A DNA stretch of 64,000 bases from Bacteroidota bacterium. GTDB lineage: Bacteria > Bacteroidota > Bacteroidia > Flavobacteriales > Flavobacteriaceae. The stretch spans positions 19,730-83,729 of the forward strand of contig JAEWJM010000029.1 in assembly GCA_023386585.1 (NCBI GenBank), given 5' to 3'. Position numbers and translations under genes: made by a program. The stretch's first letter is position 1, and each line of letters starts with the position of its first letter. This document shows, one piece after another, positions 34,530 through 42,423 of this stretch. Below the pieces are notes generated by a model that searched no databases, was not told the DNA's origin, and was given only the letters and a program-made list of their open reading frames with translations.

Positions 34530-35108
34530 CTATTGTTTGATGAATTCTGCATCTGCTCTGATCATGACGTCATTACTAATGTCGAACGGATCAACCGGAC
34601 CTACATTAAAATCACTGCGGTTTATGATTCCCGTGATCTGAAAACCCGCTTTAATTTTTTTAGACATTGCGTCGTCATGCGTTCCGCGGTACCACAGGTC
34701 GAGAGTGACCGGTTTTGTAACGCCGTGTATAGTCAGGTTTCCAGTAATTTTAAAGCGATCCTTCATGCCCGTAGTATTAACGATGGATGTTGAATTGAAC
34801 GTCATTTTAGGATATTTCGTAGCATCAAAGAAATTCGGGCTGCGCAAATCGTCATCCCTCATTTTAACCTCCGTATTGATTGAACCTACATCGGCCGACA
34901 ACGAAAAGACGGCATCGCTGAAATCGGCTTTTGATGAAACGATGGTAATATCAAATTTTTGAAACAACCCAAAAATTGACGAAAAACCCTGATGTGTTAC
35001 GGTAAATGTCAATTTGGAATGCATGGGATCGTCTTTCCACTTTGTCGTTTGGGCAAATGATGAATTTGCCGCAATAAGAATCGTTAAAAAACAGATGGCT
35101 TTTTTCAT
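34530..35108 (-). CDS. YceI-family periplasmic protein
   Basis: Start at 35108 (MKKAICFLTILIAANSSFAQ) gives a clean signal peptide; the upstream in-frame codons belong to the intergenic gap. The 192-residue mature protein is a YceI lipocalin-like barrel: DPMHSKLTFTVTHQGFSS, FSADVGSINTEVKMRDDDL, ITGNLTIHGVTKPVTLDL and the late FDISNDVMIRADAEF. YceI proteins bind polyisoprenoids. It follows the flavin reductase by 40 bp on the same strand, so the two are likely an operon. Confidence 0.92.
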   Translation of the reverse strand: MKKAICFLTILIAANSSFAQTTKWKDDPMHSKLTFTVTHQGFSSIFGLFQKFDITIVSSKADFSDAVFSLSADVGSINTEVKMRDDDLRSPNFFDATKYPKMTFNSTSIVNTTGMKDRFKITGNLTIHGVTKPVTLDLWYRGTHDDAMSKKIKAGFQITGIINRSDFNVGPVDPFDISNDVMIRADAEFIKQ

Positions 35109-35148
35109 TTCGGGTATTATTAGGTTACTTATCGTATAAAAACTTCTT

Positions 35149-35811
35149 TTACTCCATCCGGTCTGTAGCCGGATTAGTTTTTTCACCGAGAAATTCTATC
35201 CACGCCTTTTTTATCAATGGATAATGTTTGTGCGCTTCCACCAGCTGCATGAAAGAAACAAGATTCGTTTCAAACCGCTTGGCCAAACTTTCATCGGCGA
35301 TGGCGCCTTCCGGCGTGAATCCATTATGTGCGGATGCCAGCGAAAACATGCCCGAATAGACATCAGTTCCCAACTTGACCAAAGGCGTTCTGAGCGACCA
35401 GAGACCGTGATTGCCACCGCCCATAGACGGAGAGGCCGACATCAGCAAAGCATGCCGCTCATTGAATGGCTGTGGTCGGAAACGGGATACCCAATCGATG
35501 GAATTCTTAAGCGTGCCGGGCATCGACCCGTTATATTCGGGTGATGCGATGATAAAAGCGTCGTTAGCGAGGATGCGCTTTCTGAATTCGATTGCACCTT
35601 CGGGATGAAAATCATTTACTTCCAAATCCTGATTGAATGTGGGACACTCGAAGTCGGCGAAATTTGCGTAATCTGCCTTACCGCCGTTTCTTTCGATTAC
35701 GGCCACTGCCTGTTTTGCCAGGTTCGTGTTTAAAGAGTCTTTTCTTAGCGAGGCTGAAAAAACAAGAATCCGGACGGGTTCCTGCTTGCAATTTTGTTGA
35801 TCCTGATCCAT
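35149..35811 (-). CDS. NADPH-dependent FMN reductase family
   Basis: Start at 35811 (MDQDQQNCKQEPVRILVF) is chosen because the domain begins shortly after; two upstream ATGs add a non-conserved leader. The 220-residue flavodoxin-like protein has the FMN-phosphate loop VFSASLRKDSLNTNLA, the SPEYNGSMPGTLKN block and SASPSMGGG. It should reduce FMN, quinones or azo/chromate compounds. It is upstream of yceI in the same direction. Confidence 0.88.
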   Translation of the reverse strand: MDQDQQNCKQEPVRILVFSASLRKDSLNTNLAKQAVAVIERNGGKADYANFADFECPTFNQDLEVNDFHPEGAIEFRKRILANDAFIIASPEYNGSMPGTLKNSIDWVSRFRPQPFNERHALLMSASPSMGGGNHGLWSLRTPLVKLGTDVYSGMFSLASAHNGFTPEGAIADESLAKRFETNLVSFMQLVEAHKHYPLIKKAWIEFLGEKTNPATDRME

Positions 35812-36043
35812 TGGTTTTAATTTTATGTTATTGGGCCAAACTTTTTGGAAACCTTGATGCTTCATTGGTATCAACTTCAATGATTTGAAACGGTTGAACC
35901 CGCTTTGCGCCAATTACCACATTAAAGATAACACTTTGATTATCAATTTACTGACAGTTACCTTAAATTGCCTTCCATTTGTGAAAGCCGTAGAAATCGT
36001 GCGCCAATTTTGAGGGGGTTCCAGCGTGCATTTGATTTTACGT

Positions 36044-36679
36044 TTAGTCTGATTCTTCCGCTTCCGAATACACCGGAAGGTTCCAATGGTACCGCAGTGC
36101 CAACAGCCGAAGTACGAAACAAATAACAAACGCAATGATCGAAACCCATTCGTCGGAAATCCACTTCAGATAATTGCCCCATACCATGATTATGGCGCCA
36201 AGCAATGCGGCGGAAGCATAGATTTCCTTTTCCAAAATAACGGGAACGCGGTTCAATAAAATGTCGCGCAGAACGCCGCCACCAACCGCGGTAGTAATAC
36301 CCAGGAGCACGGCAACTTCGGCATTGTGGCCATAAGCCAGACTTTTTTGCGCGCCGGTGACTGCGAATAATGACAATCCGACAGCGTCGAAAAAAAGAAC
36401 GGGATGACTCAAGCGCTTCACAAATGGGTACAAGGCAATGGTAACAGTACTGGCAATAATCGCAGAAATCAAATAATACCAATTCGTCAATCCCGCGGGA
36501 GGAATTGCCCCAATGCATAAATCGCGGATGATTCCTCCGCCACAGGCAACGGTAAACGCAATCGCAACTATCCCGAACAAATCCAGGCCGCGTTGTTTTG
36601 CTGCCACTGCGCCGCTTATCGCGAAAACAAAGGTGCCGGCGAGATCTAATAAGTAATAAAGGGTATGCAGGTTTTCCAT
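36044..36679 (-). CDS. TRIC/UPF0126 (YadS/YicG-type) membrane channel
   Basis: Start at 36679 (MENLHTLYYLLDLAGTF). The 211-residue protein has about seven membrane helices in two repeats. Each repeat has the conserved glycine motif: ACGGGIIRDLC (about residue 48) and AVGGGVLRDIL (about 129). This is the inverted-repeat fold of prokaryotic trimeric intracellular cation channels, likely for K+ or small osmolytes. The gene follows the M20 peptidase gene by 10 bp and is co-transcribed. Confidence 0.92.
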   Translation of the reverse strand: MENLHTLYYLLDLAGTFVFAISGAVAAKQRGLDLFGIVAIAFTVACGGGIIRDLCIGAIPPAGLTNWYYLISAIIASTVTIALYPFVKRLSHPVLFFDAVGLSLFAVTGAQKSLAYGHNAEVAVLLGITTAVGGGVLRDILLNRVPVILEKEIYASAALLGAIIMVWGNYLKWISDEWVSIIAFVICFVLRLLALRYHWNLPVYSEAEESD

Positions 36680-36689
36680 CGAAGTCGGC

Positions 36690-37955
36690 CTAAACCAGCC
36701 AGGCAAGCGCGGCGGTCACCATTGCCTGTAAGCCTGTTTTTAATGTCGGATGAATGACCGGTGCAAATTTTGGCGAATGATTACTCGGAATGCTGTTTAT
36801 TTTGTTCGCGTTTTTGGCTTCCGTATATATTTTGGGATCGGTACCTCCCACGAACCAAAACACATAAGGGACATGCCAATTTCTACCAAAAACACTAAAG
36901 TCTTCACTGGCCGAAGCAGGCTGTGTTTCATACGATCTATTTCCGAATTGGGCATGGAAAGTTTCAGCGACCTTAGCGGTTGCCTCAGCGTCGTTATCTG
37001 TTATCGGATAGCTGTCCAATGTTGTAAATTCAGGATCGCGAGGTGCGTTGGATGCAGCACACTCGGCACAACATATCCGCGTAATGGCCTGCAGGATATG
37101 ATCGCGTGTGCCGTCATTAAAGGTCCTGATATTCAATTTTAAAGTCGCATCGTCGGGAATGATATTTTCTTTGGTACCCGCCTGTAAAGCCCCTATGGTC
37201 AACACCGCGTTTTCAATGGGTGCCACTTCTCGTGAAATTATTGTCTGCAGCCGCATCGTAGTCGCCGCGGCCATAATTACAGGATCTATTGAAGTCTGAG
37301 GTTGGGAACCGTGTGCGCCCCTGCCGAATAATTTGACTTTAAGACTATTGCCGGCAGCGAGAATGGCGCCGCTTCGGTAGCAGACGGTTCCGGATTCACC
37401 CACCATCACATGCTGTCCCAGTATGATGTCAGGTTTTGGAAAACGATCCATCATCCCATCATCAATCATGCTTTGTGCGCCGCGCCCTACTTCTTCTCCG
37501 GGTTGAAAGACCACCAATAAAGTGCCTTTCCATAGGTCTTTGTTTTCTGAAAATAATCTGGCAACGCCCATCAGCCATGTTACGTGCAGATCGTGGCCGC
37601 ATACATGCGATACACCGACTTCGATACCGTCTTCGTCCCTTGCAATTCTTGTGCTGGCGTAGGGCAACCCTGTTGCCTCGGTAACGGGAAGCGCGTCCAT
37701 ATCTGCCCTGAGCATTACTGTCGGGCCGCTGCCATTTACCATTACACCTACTACTCCGGTAAGCCCGACACCTGTCGTAACCTCATACCTGTATTTTGAC
37801 AAATAATCAGCAGCAATTTTGGAGGTTCTAGATTCCTGCATTGAAAGTTCCGGATTTCTATGAATATCCATGTATATTTCCTCCAGTTCCGGCAGGAGTT
37901 GATCAATAAAACTGTCGATTTTACTGATGACAGATGTGATTTGATTCGTGTCCAT
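36690..37955 (-). CDS. M20-family amidohydrolase (hippurate/IAA-amino acid hydrolase type)
   Basis: Start at 37955 (MDTNQITSVISKI). The 421-residue dinuclear metalloenzyme has HRNPELSM near the N-terminus, CGHDLHVT (Cys and two His ligands), FQPGEEVGRGA (Glu pair), ILGQHV and the late NHSPKF. The dimerisation domain lies between about 200 and 310 (GRGAHGSQPQTSIDPV). It should hydrolyse N-acyl amino acids or N-acetyl-diaminopimelate-like amides in the cytoplasm. It heads a two-gene operon with the TRIC-type channel. Confidence 0.93.
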   Translation of the reverse strand: MDTNQITSVISKIDSFIDQLLPELEEIYMDIHRNPELSMQESRTSKIAADYLSKYRYEVTTGVGLTGVVGVMVNGSGPTVMLRADMDALPVTEATGLPYASTRIARDEDGIEVGVSHVCGHDLHVTWLMGVARLFSENKDLWKGTLLVVFQPGEEVGRGAQSMIDDGMMDRFPKPDIILGQHVMVGESGTVCYRSGAILAAGNSLKVKLFGRGAHGSQPQTSIDPVIMAAATTMRLQTIISREVAPIENAVLTIGALQAGTKENIIPDDATLKLNIRTFNDGTRDHILQAITRICCAECAASNAPRDPEFTTLDSYPITDNDAEATAKVAETFHAQFGNRSYETQPASASEDFSVFGRNWHVPYVFWFVGGTDPKIYTEAKNANKINSIPSNHSPKFAPVIHPTLKTGLQAMVTAALAWLV

Positions 37956-38194
37956 AATTCTTTTAATAAATTGTTTTAAATCATTCCCTGCATTAAACTC
38001 CTTACCTCGATTTACAAAATGAGTCCATGCCACTAACCGTGAATTTTAGATTTAAATACGGGAACGGTCTTATTTCTATGTTACCAGGAACATTAAAACT
38101 TAGAGCGGATTCATGTCATAAAATTTTCAGTTACTGAAAGTTACGAAAAAAAAGGTTTCAGGTGTGAAGTTTGAAATGATGGCCTGGCGACAGA

Positions 38195-38770
38195 ACTTCG
38201 ATTTGTCTGCTAACAAACCGACTTCAGGAGGTTCAGCGACTCCAATATCTAAATAAAACCGGAGCTAAAAGAAGCAAAAATAGCTTAGCGGCCTTTTTCC
38301 TCACTTGATTTTCTAAGCTTTGCCGCTATTACGCCAGCCAAGCCGCTCGCCCTGGCGGGCTCCACTTTTGCGGCTGCCTGTTTATCGGAAAACTTCATGA
38401 TAATGGGTGTGCGGCTGCAGCTTGAAAATCTACTCGATGAAAAAGAATGCCGCGAGGACGGAAACGATGATGTTTCGGTCTTTGAAGGAGCAAAGCTACC
38501 GCTTAGAAACAGCAACCTTCAACGCCGGTTGCAGCTTTGGCTTTGAGCCCTTAAACTTGCGCCATGAGCCTTGGGTCATGAGCTTATAGCCTACAGCCTA
38601 GAGCCATTGGCCTGAGGCGGTGGCGGCTTGCCATCATATATTTTGGGTGGAAAAAGGTTTCAGGTTTGAGGGACGTTACCGACGATGTCGATCCTTTGAT
38701 AGTTCCGGTAACCCATAGTAGTAATTCATCTCTAACGGCGGTGGCGGCCTGCCATCGTATCAGAAACAAA
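38195..38770 (+). repeat. Delta part, beta, heptamers and inverted gamma
   Basis: Delta 3' half (38195-38275) is followed by beta (38290-38545), a heptamer tract (38545-38615) and gamma in inverted orientation (38650-38725). From 37956 to 38194 and from 38771 to 38862 I see only A/T-rich sequence. Confidence 0.78.
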
Positions 38771-38862
38771 AATTATACAGCATATTTTCTGATTTCGGAT
38801 TTGGAAGCTTGTACAGTGAAATTCCCTTCAATATAGTTAAATTAGATGAAAAATATTCCATC

Positions 38863-39609
38863 ATGAAAGGATGGTTTGCGCTGCTCCTGGTCTCATCGCT
38901 GCACGTCCATGCTCAGGTAGCCGTGGCCGACAGCATCCAATTGGAAAAACACCATGTTTTCAGCTACAAGCCATTGGTGGTGCCAACGGTTCTCATTGCG
39001 TATGGGGTCATCGGACTTAATAACGGGCAACTGCAAAAAATCAATGAGGGAATACGCGATGAAGTAGGTCACCATATCGACCGCCAAATCAGGATTGATG
39101 ATGTTACGATGTACGTTCCGGCGCTCTCAGTGTATGCACTCAATCTGGCCGGTGACCATGGCAGGCACAACTTTGGTGAGTGCACAGTCATTTTTGCCAC
39201 ATTCTATCTGGTGTCATCCGGAGCCGTACATGCCCTTAAACTTATGACGCACGTACAGCGCCCTGATGGCAGTTCATTTGACTCATTTCCATCCGGACAT
39301 ACCACTTTGGCCTTTGCAGGCGCCGAGTTCCTTTACCAGGAATACAGGGACAAGTCGGTGTGGTACGGCGTCGCCGGATATGCGGTTGCCACGGGCACGG
39401 GCATTTTAAGAATGGTCAACAACCGGCATTGGCTCACCGACGTTGCGGCAGGAGCCGGGATCGGGATTTTGAGCACGAAGATGGCCTACTGGATCGCCCC
39501 AAAGATCAACCGCAGTCTGTTCGGAGAAAAGAAAAATAAAATGGGCGCCGTGATCGCGCCTTTTTACAGCGGAGAAGTAACGGGACTCCAAATAGGCTGG
39601 TTCTTTTGA
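38863..39609 (+). CDS. PAP2-family membrane-associated phosphatase, first of a pair
   Basis: Start at 38863 (MKGWFALLLVSSLHVHAQ, signal peptide); an ATG 18 codons upstream is less likely. The 248-residue protein carries the three PAP2 motifs: KLMTHVQRP, SFPSGHTT and NNRHWLTDVAAG. It probably dephosphorylates lipid phosphates such as undecaprenyl pyrophosphate or lipid A at the outer face of the membrane. A second PAP2 gene follows after 80 bp. Confidence 0.9.
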   Translation: MKGWFALLLVSSLHVHAQVAVADSIQLEKHHVFSYKPLVVPTVLIAYGVIGLNNGQLQKINEGIRDEVGHHIDRQIRIDDVTMYVPALSVYALNLAGDHGRHNFGECTVIFATFYLVSSGAVHALKLMTHVQRPDGSSFDSFPSGHTTLAFAGAEFLYQEYRDKSVWYGVAGYAVATGTGILRMVNNRHWLTDVAAGAGIGILSTKMAYWIAPKINRSLFGEKKNKMGAVIAPFYSGEVTGLQIGWFF

Positions 39610-39689
39610 GAGAAATCTTATTGTTGTTCTGTATAACGTTTTCCGGAATCCAAGATATATCGTCTTAAAGTGATCAAAAGTGCCGCACT

Positions 39690-40718
39690 ATGTTCAGGCT
39701 ATTCCTCTTTCTTCTTCTTTTCGCCACCGTTGCGATGCAGGCCCAAAATACCGATTCATTGCGGGTTACGGTTGCGAACCCGGACGTCATCGGTAACGAA
39801 ACTCTTGTGGAACATAAAAATGCCTTTTCCAACATCGACCCGCAATACACCGCCGTTTACCAAAAGCCTACATTCTGGCAGATAATAAAATACATCCCGG
39901 ACGATTTGTATCAATTTGGACGGTTTACCACACGGACCCAAAACCTGAAATGGGATGCGTTGGCCGTTGGAAGTACTGCGGCGCTTCTGCCGTTCGACCA
40001 GGATTTGTTGGAGGGAGCGGATTATCTGGGCAAGCGCCTGGGCGGCTGGGACAAGGACAGCGAATACAAAAAAGTCGGCGGGCTGCTGAACATTATACCG
40101 CAGAATATCAGCTCGGCGGTGTATTACATTGGTAATGGAGGAACAACAGTGCTGCTAAGCGGTATGTTTTACGGAATCGGGAAACTCAACAACAACGACC
40201 TGCGGGCGCTCAATACCTCAAACGAACTTCTGGAATGCCTGCTCTCGGTGGGCGTGGCCACCCAAACGATCAAGCGCGTCACGGGAAGGCAAAGTCCAAG
40301 CCGGGCGATTCCCGACAACAATCCCGGAGGTAAATGGCAGCCCTTCCCCAGTTTTGCTGCCTTCCAGAACAATACGCCAAATTACGATGCGATGCCTTCG
40401 GGACACCTGGCAACCTATGTCGCAACTGTGACGATCATTGCGATAAATTATCCCGAGAAAAGATGGATCAGGCCTGTTGGATATGCCGTTGGCGGAATTC
40501 TCGCTTTCAATATGGTGAGTACCAAGGTGCACTGGGTTTCCGATTATCCAATCGCGATCCTGATCGGGTATGTAATGGGAAAAACGATTGCGGAGCGCCG
40601 GATTACGAAACTCCCCAAAGAGCATGTTGGACTAGCACCGCTTAGCCGGTATAAGATCAACTACACGTGCAGGACCGTGAACCGTACTTTGGTGTTCGGG
40701 ACGCGAGTGGAGTTTTAG
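39690..40718 (+). CDS. PAP2-family phosphatase, second of a pair
   Basis: This 342-residue protein has a signal peptide ending VAMQAQ. A ~110-residue N-terminal extension (residues 20-130) precedes the PAP2 core: IKRVTGRQSPSR, AMPSGHLATYV and STKVHWVSDYPI. Conservation of the Arg, His and Asp ligands suggests activity. The extension and the short C-terminal strand (YTCRTVNRTLVFGTRVEF) suggest outer-membrane or periplasmic surface association. It differs clearly from the upstream copy, so this is not a recent duplication. Confidence 0.9.
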   Translation: MFRLFLFLLLFATVAMQAQNTDSLRVTVANPDVIGNETLVEHKNAFSNIDPQYTAVYQKPTFWQIIKYIPDDLYQFGRFTTRTQNLKWDALAVGSTAALLPFDQDLLEGADYLGKRLGGWDKDSEYKKVGGLLNIIPQNISSAVYYIGNGGTTVLLSGMFYGIGKLNNNDLRALNTSNELLECLLSVGVATQTIKRVTGRQSPSRAIPDNNPGGKWQPFPSFAAFQNNTPNYDAMPSGHLATYVATVTIIAINYPEKRWIRPVGYAVGGILAFNMVSTKVHWVSDYPIAILIGYVMGKTIAERRITKLPKEHVGLAPLSRYKINYTCRTVNRTLVFGTRVEF

Positions 40719-40769
40719 GGTTTTGGTCTGGGGCTAGTAAAACGTAATGAAAAATGAGTGCGGCTCAAA

Positions 40770-40918
40770 ACCCTGCACCCTTGCCGTGTACCTTGTACCC
40801 GAGATTATGGCTTTCCCCCTTTACTTGTTAAGGAAAATTTCTACATTTAGTCCCTAACACTTAATAGGTCAACGAACGCTGCGTCCTGTACTCTGTACCC
40901 TGCGCCCAACAACTAACA
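40770..40918. repeat. Short heptamer tracts (CCTTGTA, CCTGTAC words)
   Basis: CCCTGCACCCTTGCCGTGTA and CCTGTACTCTGTACCCTGCG parse into 7-mers. They flank an A/T-rich stretch just upstream of the gene at 40926. Confidence 0.45.
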
Positions 40919-40925
40919 ACCAACC

Positions 40926-41327
40926 ATGACCCGAGCAACACCATACTTCTTAGCACATTTAATACTCTCATTGTCGGCAATTTTTATTGCGAAATTCTAT
41001 TCGATAAATTTCTCGGACACATATTTCGTCTTTTCCAATCTTCATTTATTGTTTGTAATTGTTCTTTCGTTCAATCTGCGGCTGCTGTTTTATTACAAGG
41101 CCTTCCAGAGCAAGTTACGTGATCTCGACTTGCTTTTATTGGTTGCAGGCTTCGCCATTTTTCTGATTCAATCAATTCCGACGTCGCTTAATGCAAATAA
41201 TACGTGGCTCTCTGTAAGAACCTACCTTCCGCCAGTTGCAGTGCTGATGATTTTGATAAGCTATTGGACATTTGGAGGCAATCTTATGCGGTATGCGATT
41301 CTGTACAGGCGTGGCGGTCGCGAGTGA
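40926..41327 (+). CDS. Small four-helix membrane protein of unknown function
   Basis: This 133-residue protein has hydrophobic segments at about 8-25, 33-55, 66-83 and 100-117, with charged loops (KAFQSKLRDLD) and a C-terminal basic tail (YRRGGRE). No motif or family is recognised. A heptamer tract follows immediately (41330). Confidence 0.6.
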   Translation: MTRATPYFLAHLILSLSAIFIAKFYSINFSDTYFVFSNLHLLFVIVLSFNLRLLFYYKAFQSKLRDLDLLLLVAGFAIFLIQSIPTSLNANNTWLSVRTYLPPVAVLMILISYWTFGGNLMRYAILYRRGGRE

Positions 41328-41329
41328 GA

Positions 41330-41386
41330 GGGTGGCTGTGAGCTGTGGGTTATGGGCTGTGAGCTGTGAGCTGCAGAAAAATCGAC
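41330..41386. repeat. Heptamer tract (GCTGTGA words)
   Basis: The sequence reads GCTGTGA, GCTGTGG, GTTATGG, GCTGTGA, GCTGTGA, GCTGCAG in one phase. Confidence 0.7.
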
Positions 41387-41478
41387 AGTTGTCAGTTGAC
41401 AAAAGTGTATACTAGCCTTATGTTAGAGGCAAGTTTGCAAAATTAGGTGCGAAAGGTCAAGATTAAATGAATTTAAAT

Positions 41479-41550
41479 TTATTCCGATGATAAAAAATTT
41501 AAAGAATACATTGTGCTTTCTTCCTTTAATCTTAACATTACAAACATCAT
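41479..41550 (-). CDS. Micro-ORF downstream of dyad promoter C
   Basis: A 23-codon frame (MMFVMLRLKEESTMYSLNFL...) begins 20 bp after the -7 box of dyad promoter C. It may be a small protein, a leader, or a chance frame within a small RNA. Nothing else on this strand lies downstream before the convergent gene at 41327. Confidence 0.25.
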   Translation of the reverse strand: MMFVMLRLKEESTMYSLNFLSSE

Positions 41551-41569
41551 TCGTGGGAGTTTTATGCGG

Positions 41570-41614
41570 CAAACCTATTAATGTAATCTGTACTTTCCTT
41601 ACGGTTTTCCATAC
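41570..41614 (-). promoter_or_regulatory. Dyad promoter C: GTATGGAAAACCGTAA, 21 bp, TAGGTTTG
   Basis: On the minus strand the dyad spans 41614-41599 and an exact TAnnTTTG box spans 41577-41570, 21 bp apart. It has no obvious annotated gene downstream. Confidence 0.65.
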
Positions 41615-41739
41615 CCACTTTTTGTTCATGCATTATGAAAGTCCGACATACAAGAGGAAGGAATGGATTTGTTATATAATTAGATATCTATTTTCGGTTG
41701 GCGACGTTAACAAAAAAAAGCTGAAACATGCGACAAGGA

Positions 41740-42168
41740 TCATTCAAAATACCTTTCAAATGTTTCAAATGAATCTTTAATCGATAGGACGATCGCATCA
41801 GCTTTCGCTGCGGTTTCCGCCTTTTCAAGATGCGACACGAGTATCATATGTGGATGAAGCCATTTGTGGAGCTCATCGTGAGCTTTCCCGTCCATTGTAC
41901 AGCTTTTGATCAGTTGGTCGTTCTGCTTTTTCAGTTGTTGGGCGAGGGTAACATAATCGGTCGACTTATTTTGGAGATAATCGTTTGTCAACGATTTTGC
42001 TTTGTTGATATAAGGCTTCATCTCCTCGTTGACGATCCATTTCTGGCCTCCGTTCAATTCGATTGCAGGCGATTTTTCGTCTTGGAACGGGTTTTCAGAC
42101 ACTTTCGAATTGTTATTGCAACCTAATATAACGATTCCGAGGATCAGGACTGCGAATATCTTTTTCAT
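41740..42168 (-). CDS. Lipoprotein, helical, unknown function
   Basis: Start at 42168 (MKKIFAVLILGIVILGCNNN), 21 bp after a -7 box; the ATG 8 codons earlier is less likely. The 142-residue lipoprotein is mostly helical after residue 45: NEEMKPYINKAKSLTNDYL, SCTMDGKAHDELHKWLHPH and a C-terminal helix. The His-rich DELHKWLHPHM segment is notable and could bind metal or haem, but no family is recognised. Confidence 0.75.
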   Translation of the reverse strand: MKKIFAVLILGIVILGCNNNSKVSENPFQDEKSPAIELNGGQKWIVNEEMKPYINKAKSLTNDYLQNKSTDYVTLAQQLKKQNDQLIKSCTMDGKAHDELHKWLHPHMILVSHLEKAETAAKADAIVLSIKDSFETFERYFE

Positions 42169-42189
42169 GGTACTATTGTTAATATCACT

Positions 42190-42197
42190 CAAAAATA
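42190..42197 (-). promoter_or_regulatory. -7 box (TATTTTTG) of the lipoprotein gene
   Basis: An exact TAnnTTTG match, 21 bp upstream of the ATG at 42168. Confidence 0.55.
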
Positions 42198-42423
42198 CAC
42201 TCCCTGCAGAAGATAAAGTATGACTTGCATCATAGCCAATAGTGATAACAAGCGAACTAGGACGCGCCGCGGATTTGCAGTCAGTTACAAATTCAAAATC
42301 TTAATAGGAATTTATTTGCTGATTTTTGACACCGAAAAACAAGATTACCGGATGAAATTTATTAAATGAGTTATGGCTTTCCGGTATCAAACATAGTAAC
42401 GGATGGACCTTTAAACGACCACA

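Noticed and set aside
41487..41780. 97-codon plus-strand frame (MIKNLKNTLCFLPLIL...)
   Set aside because: It contains dyad promoter C, has no promoter or family match, and runs into the convergent lipoprotein gene. Possible but not supported.
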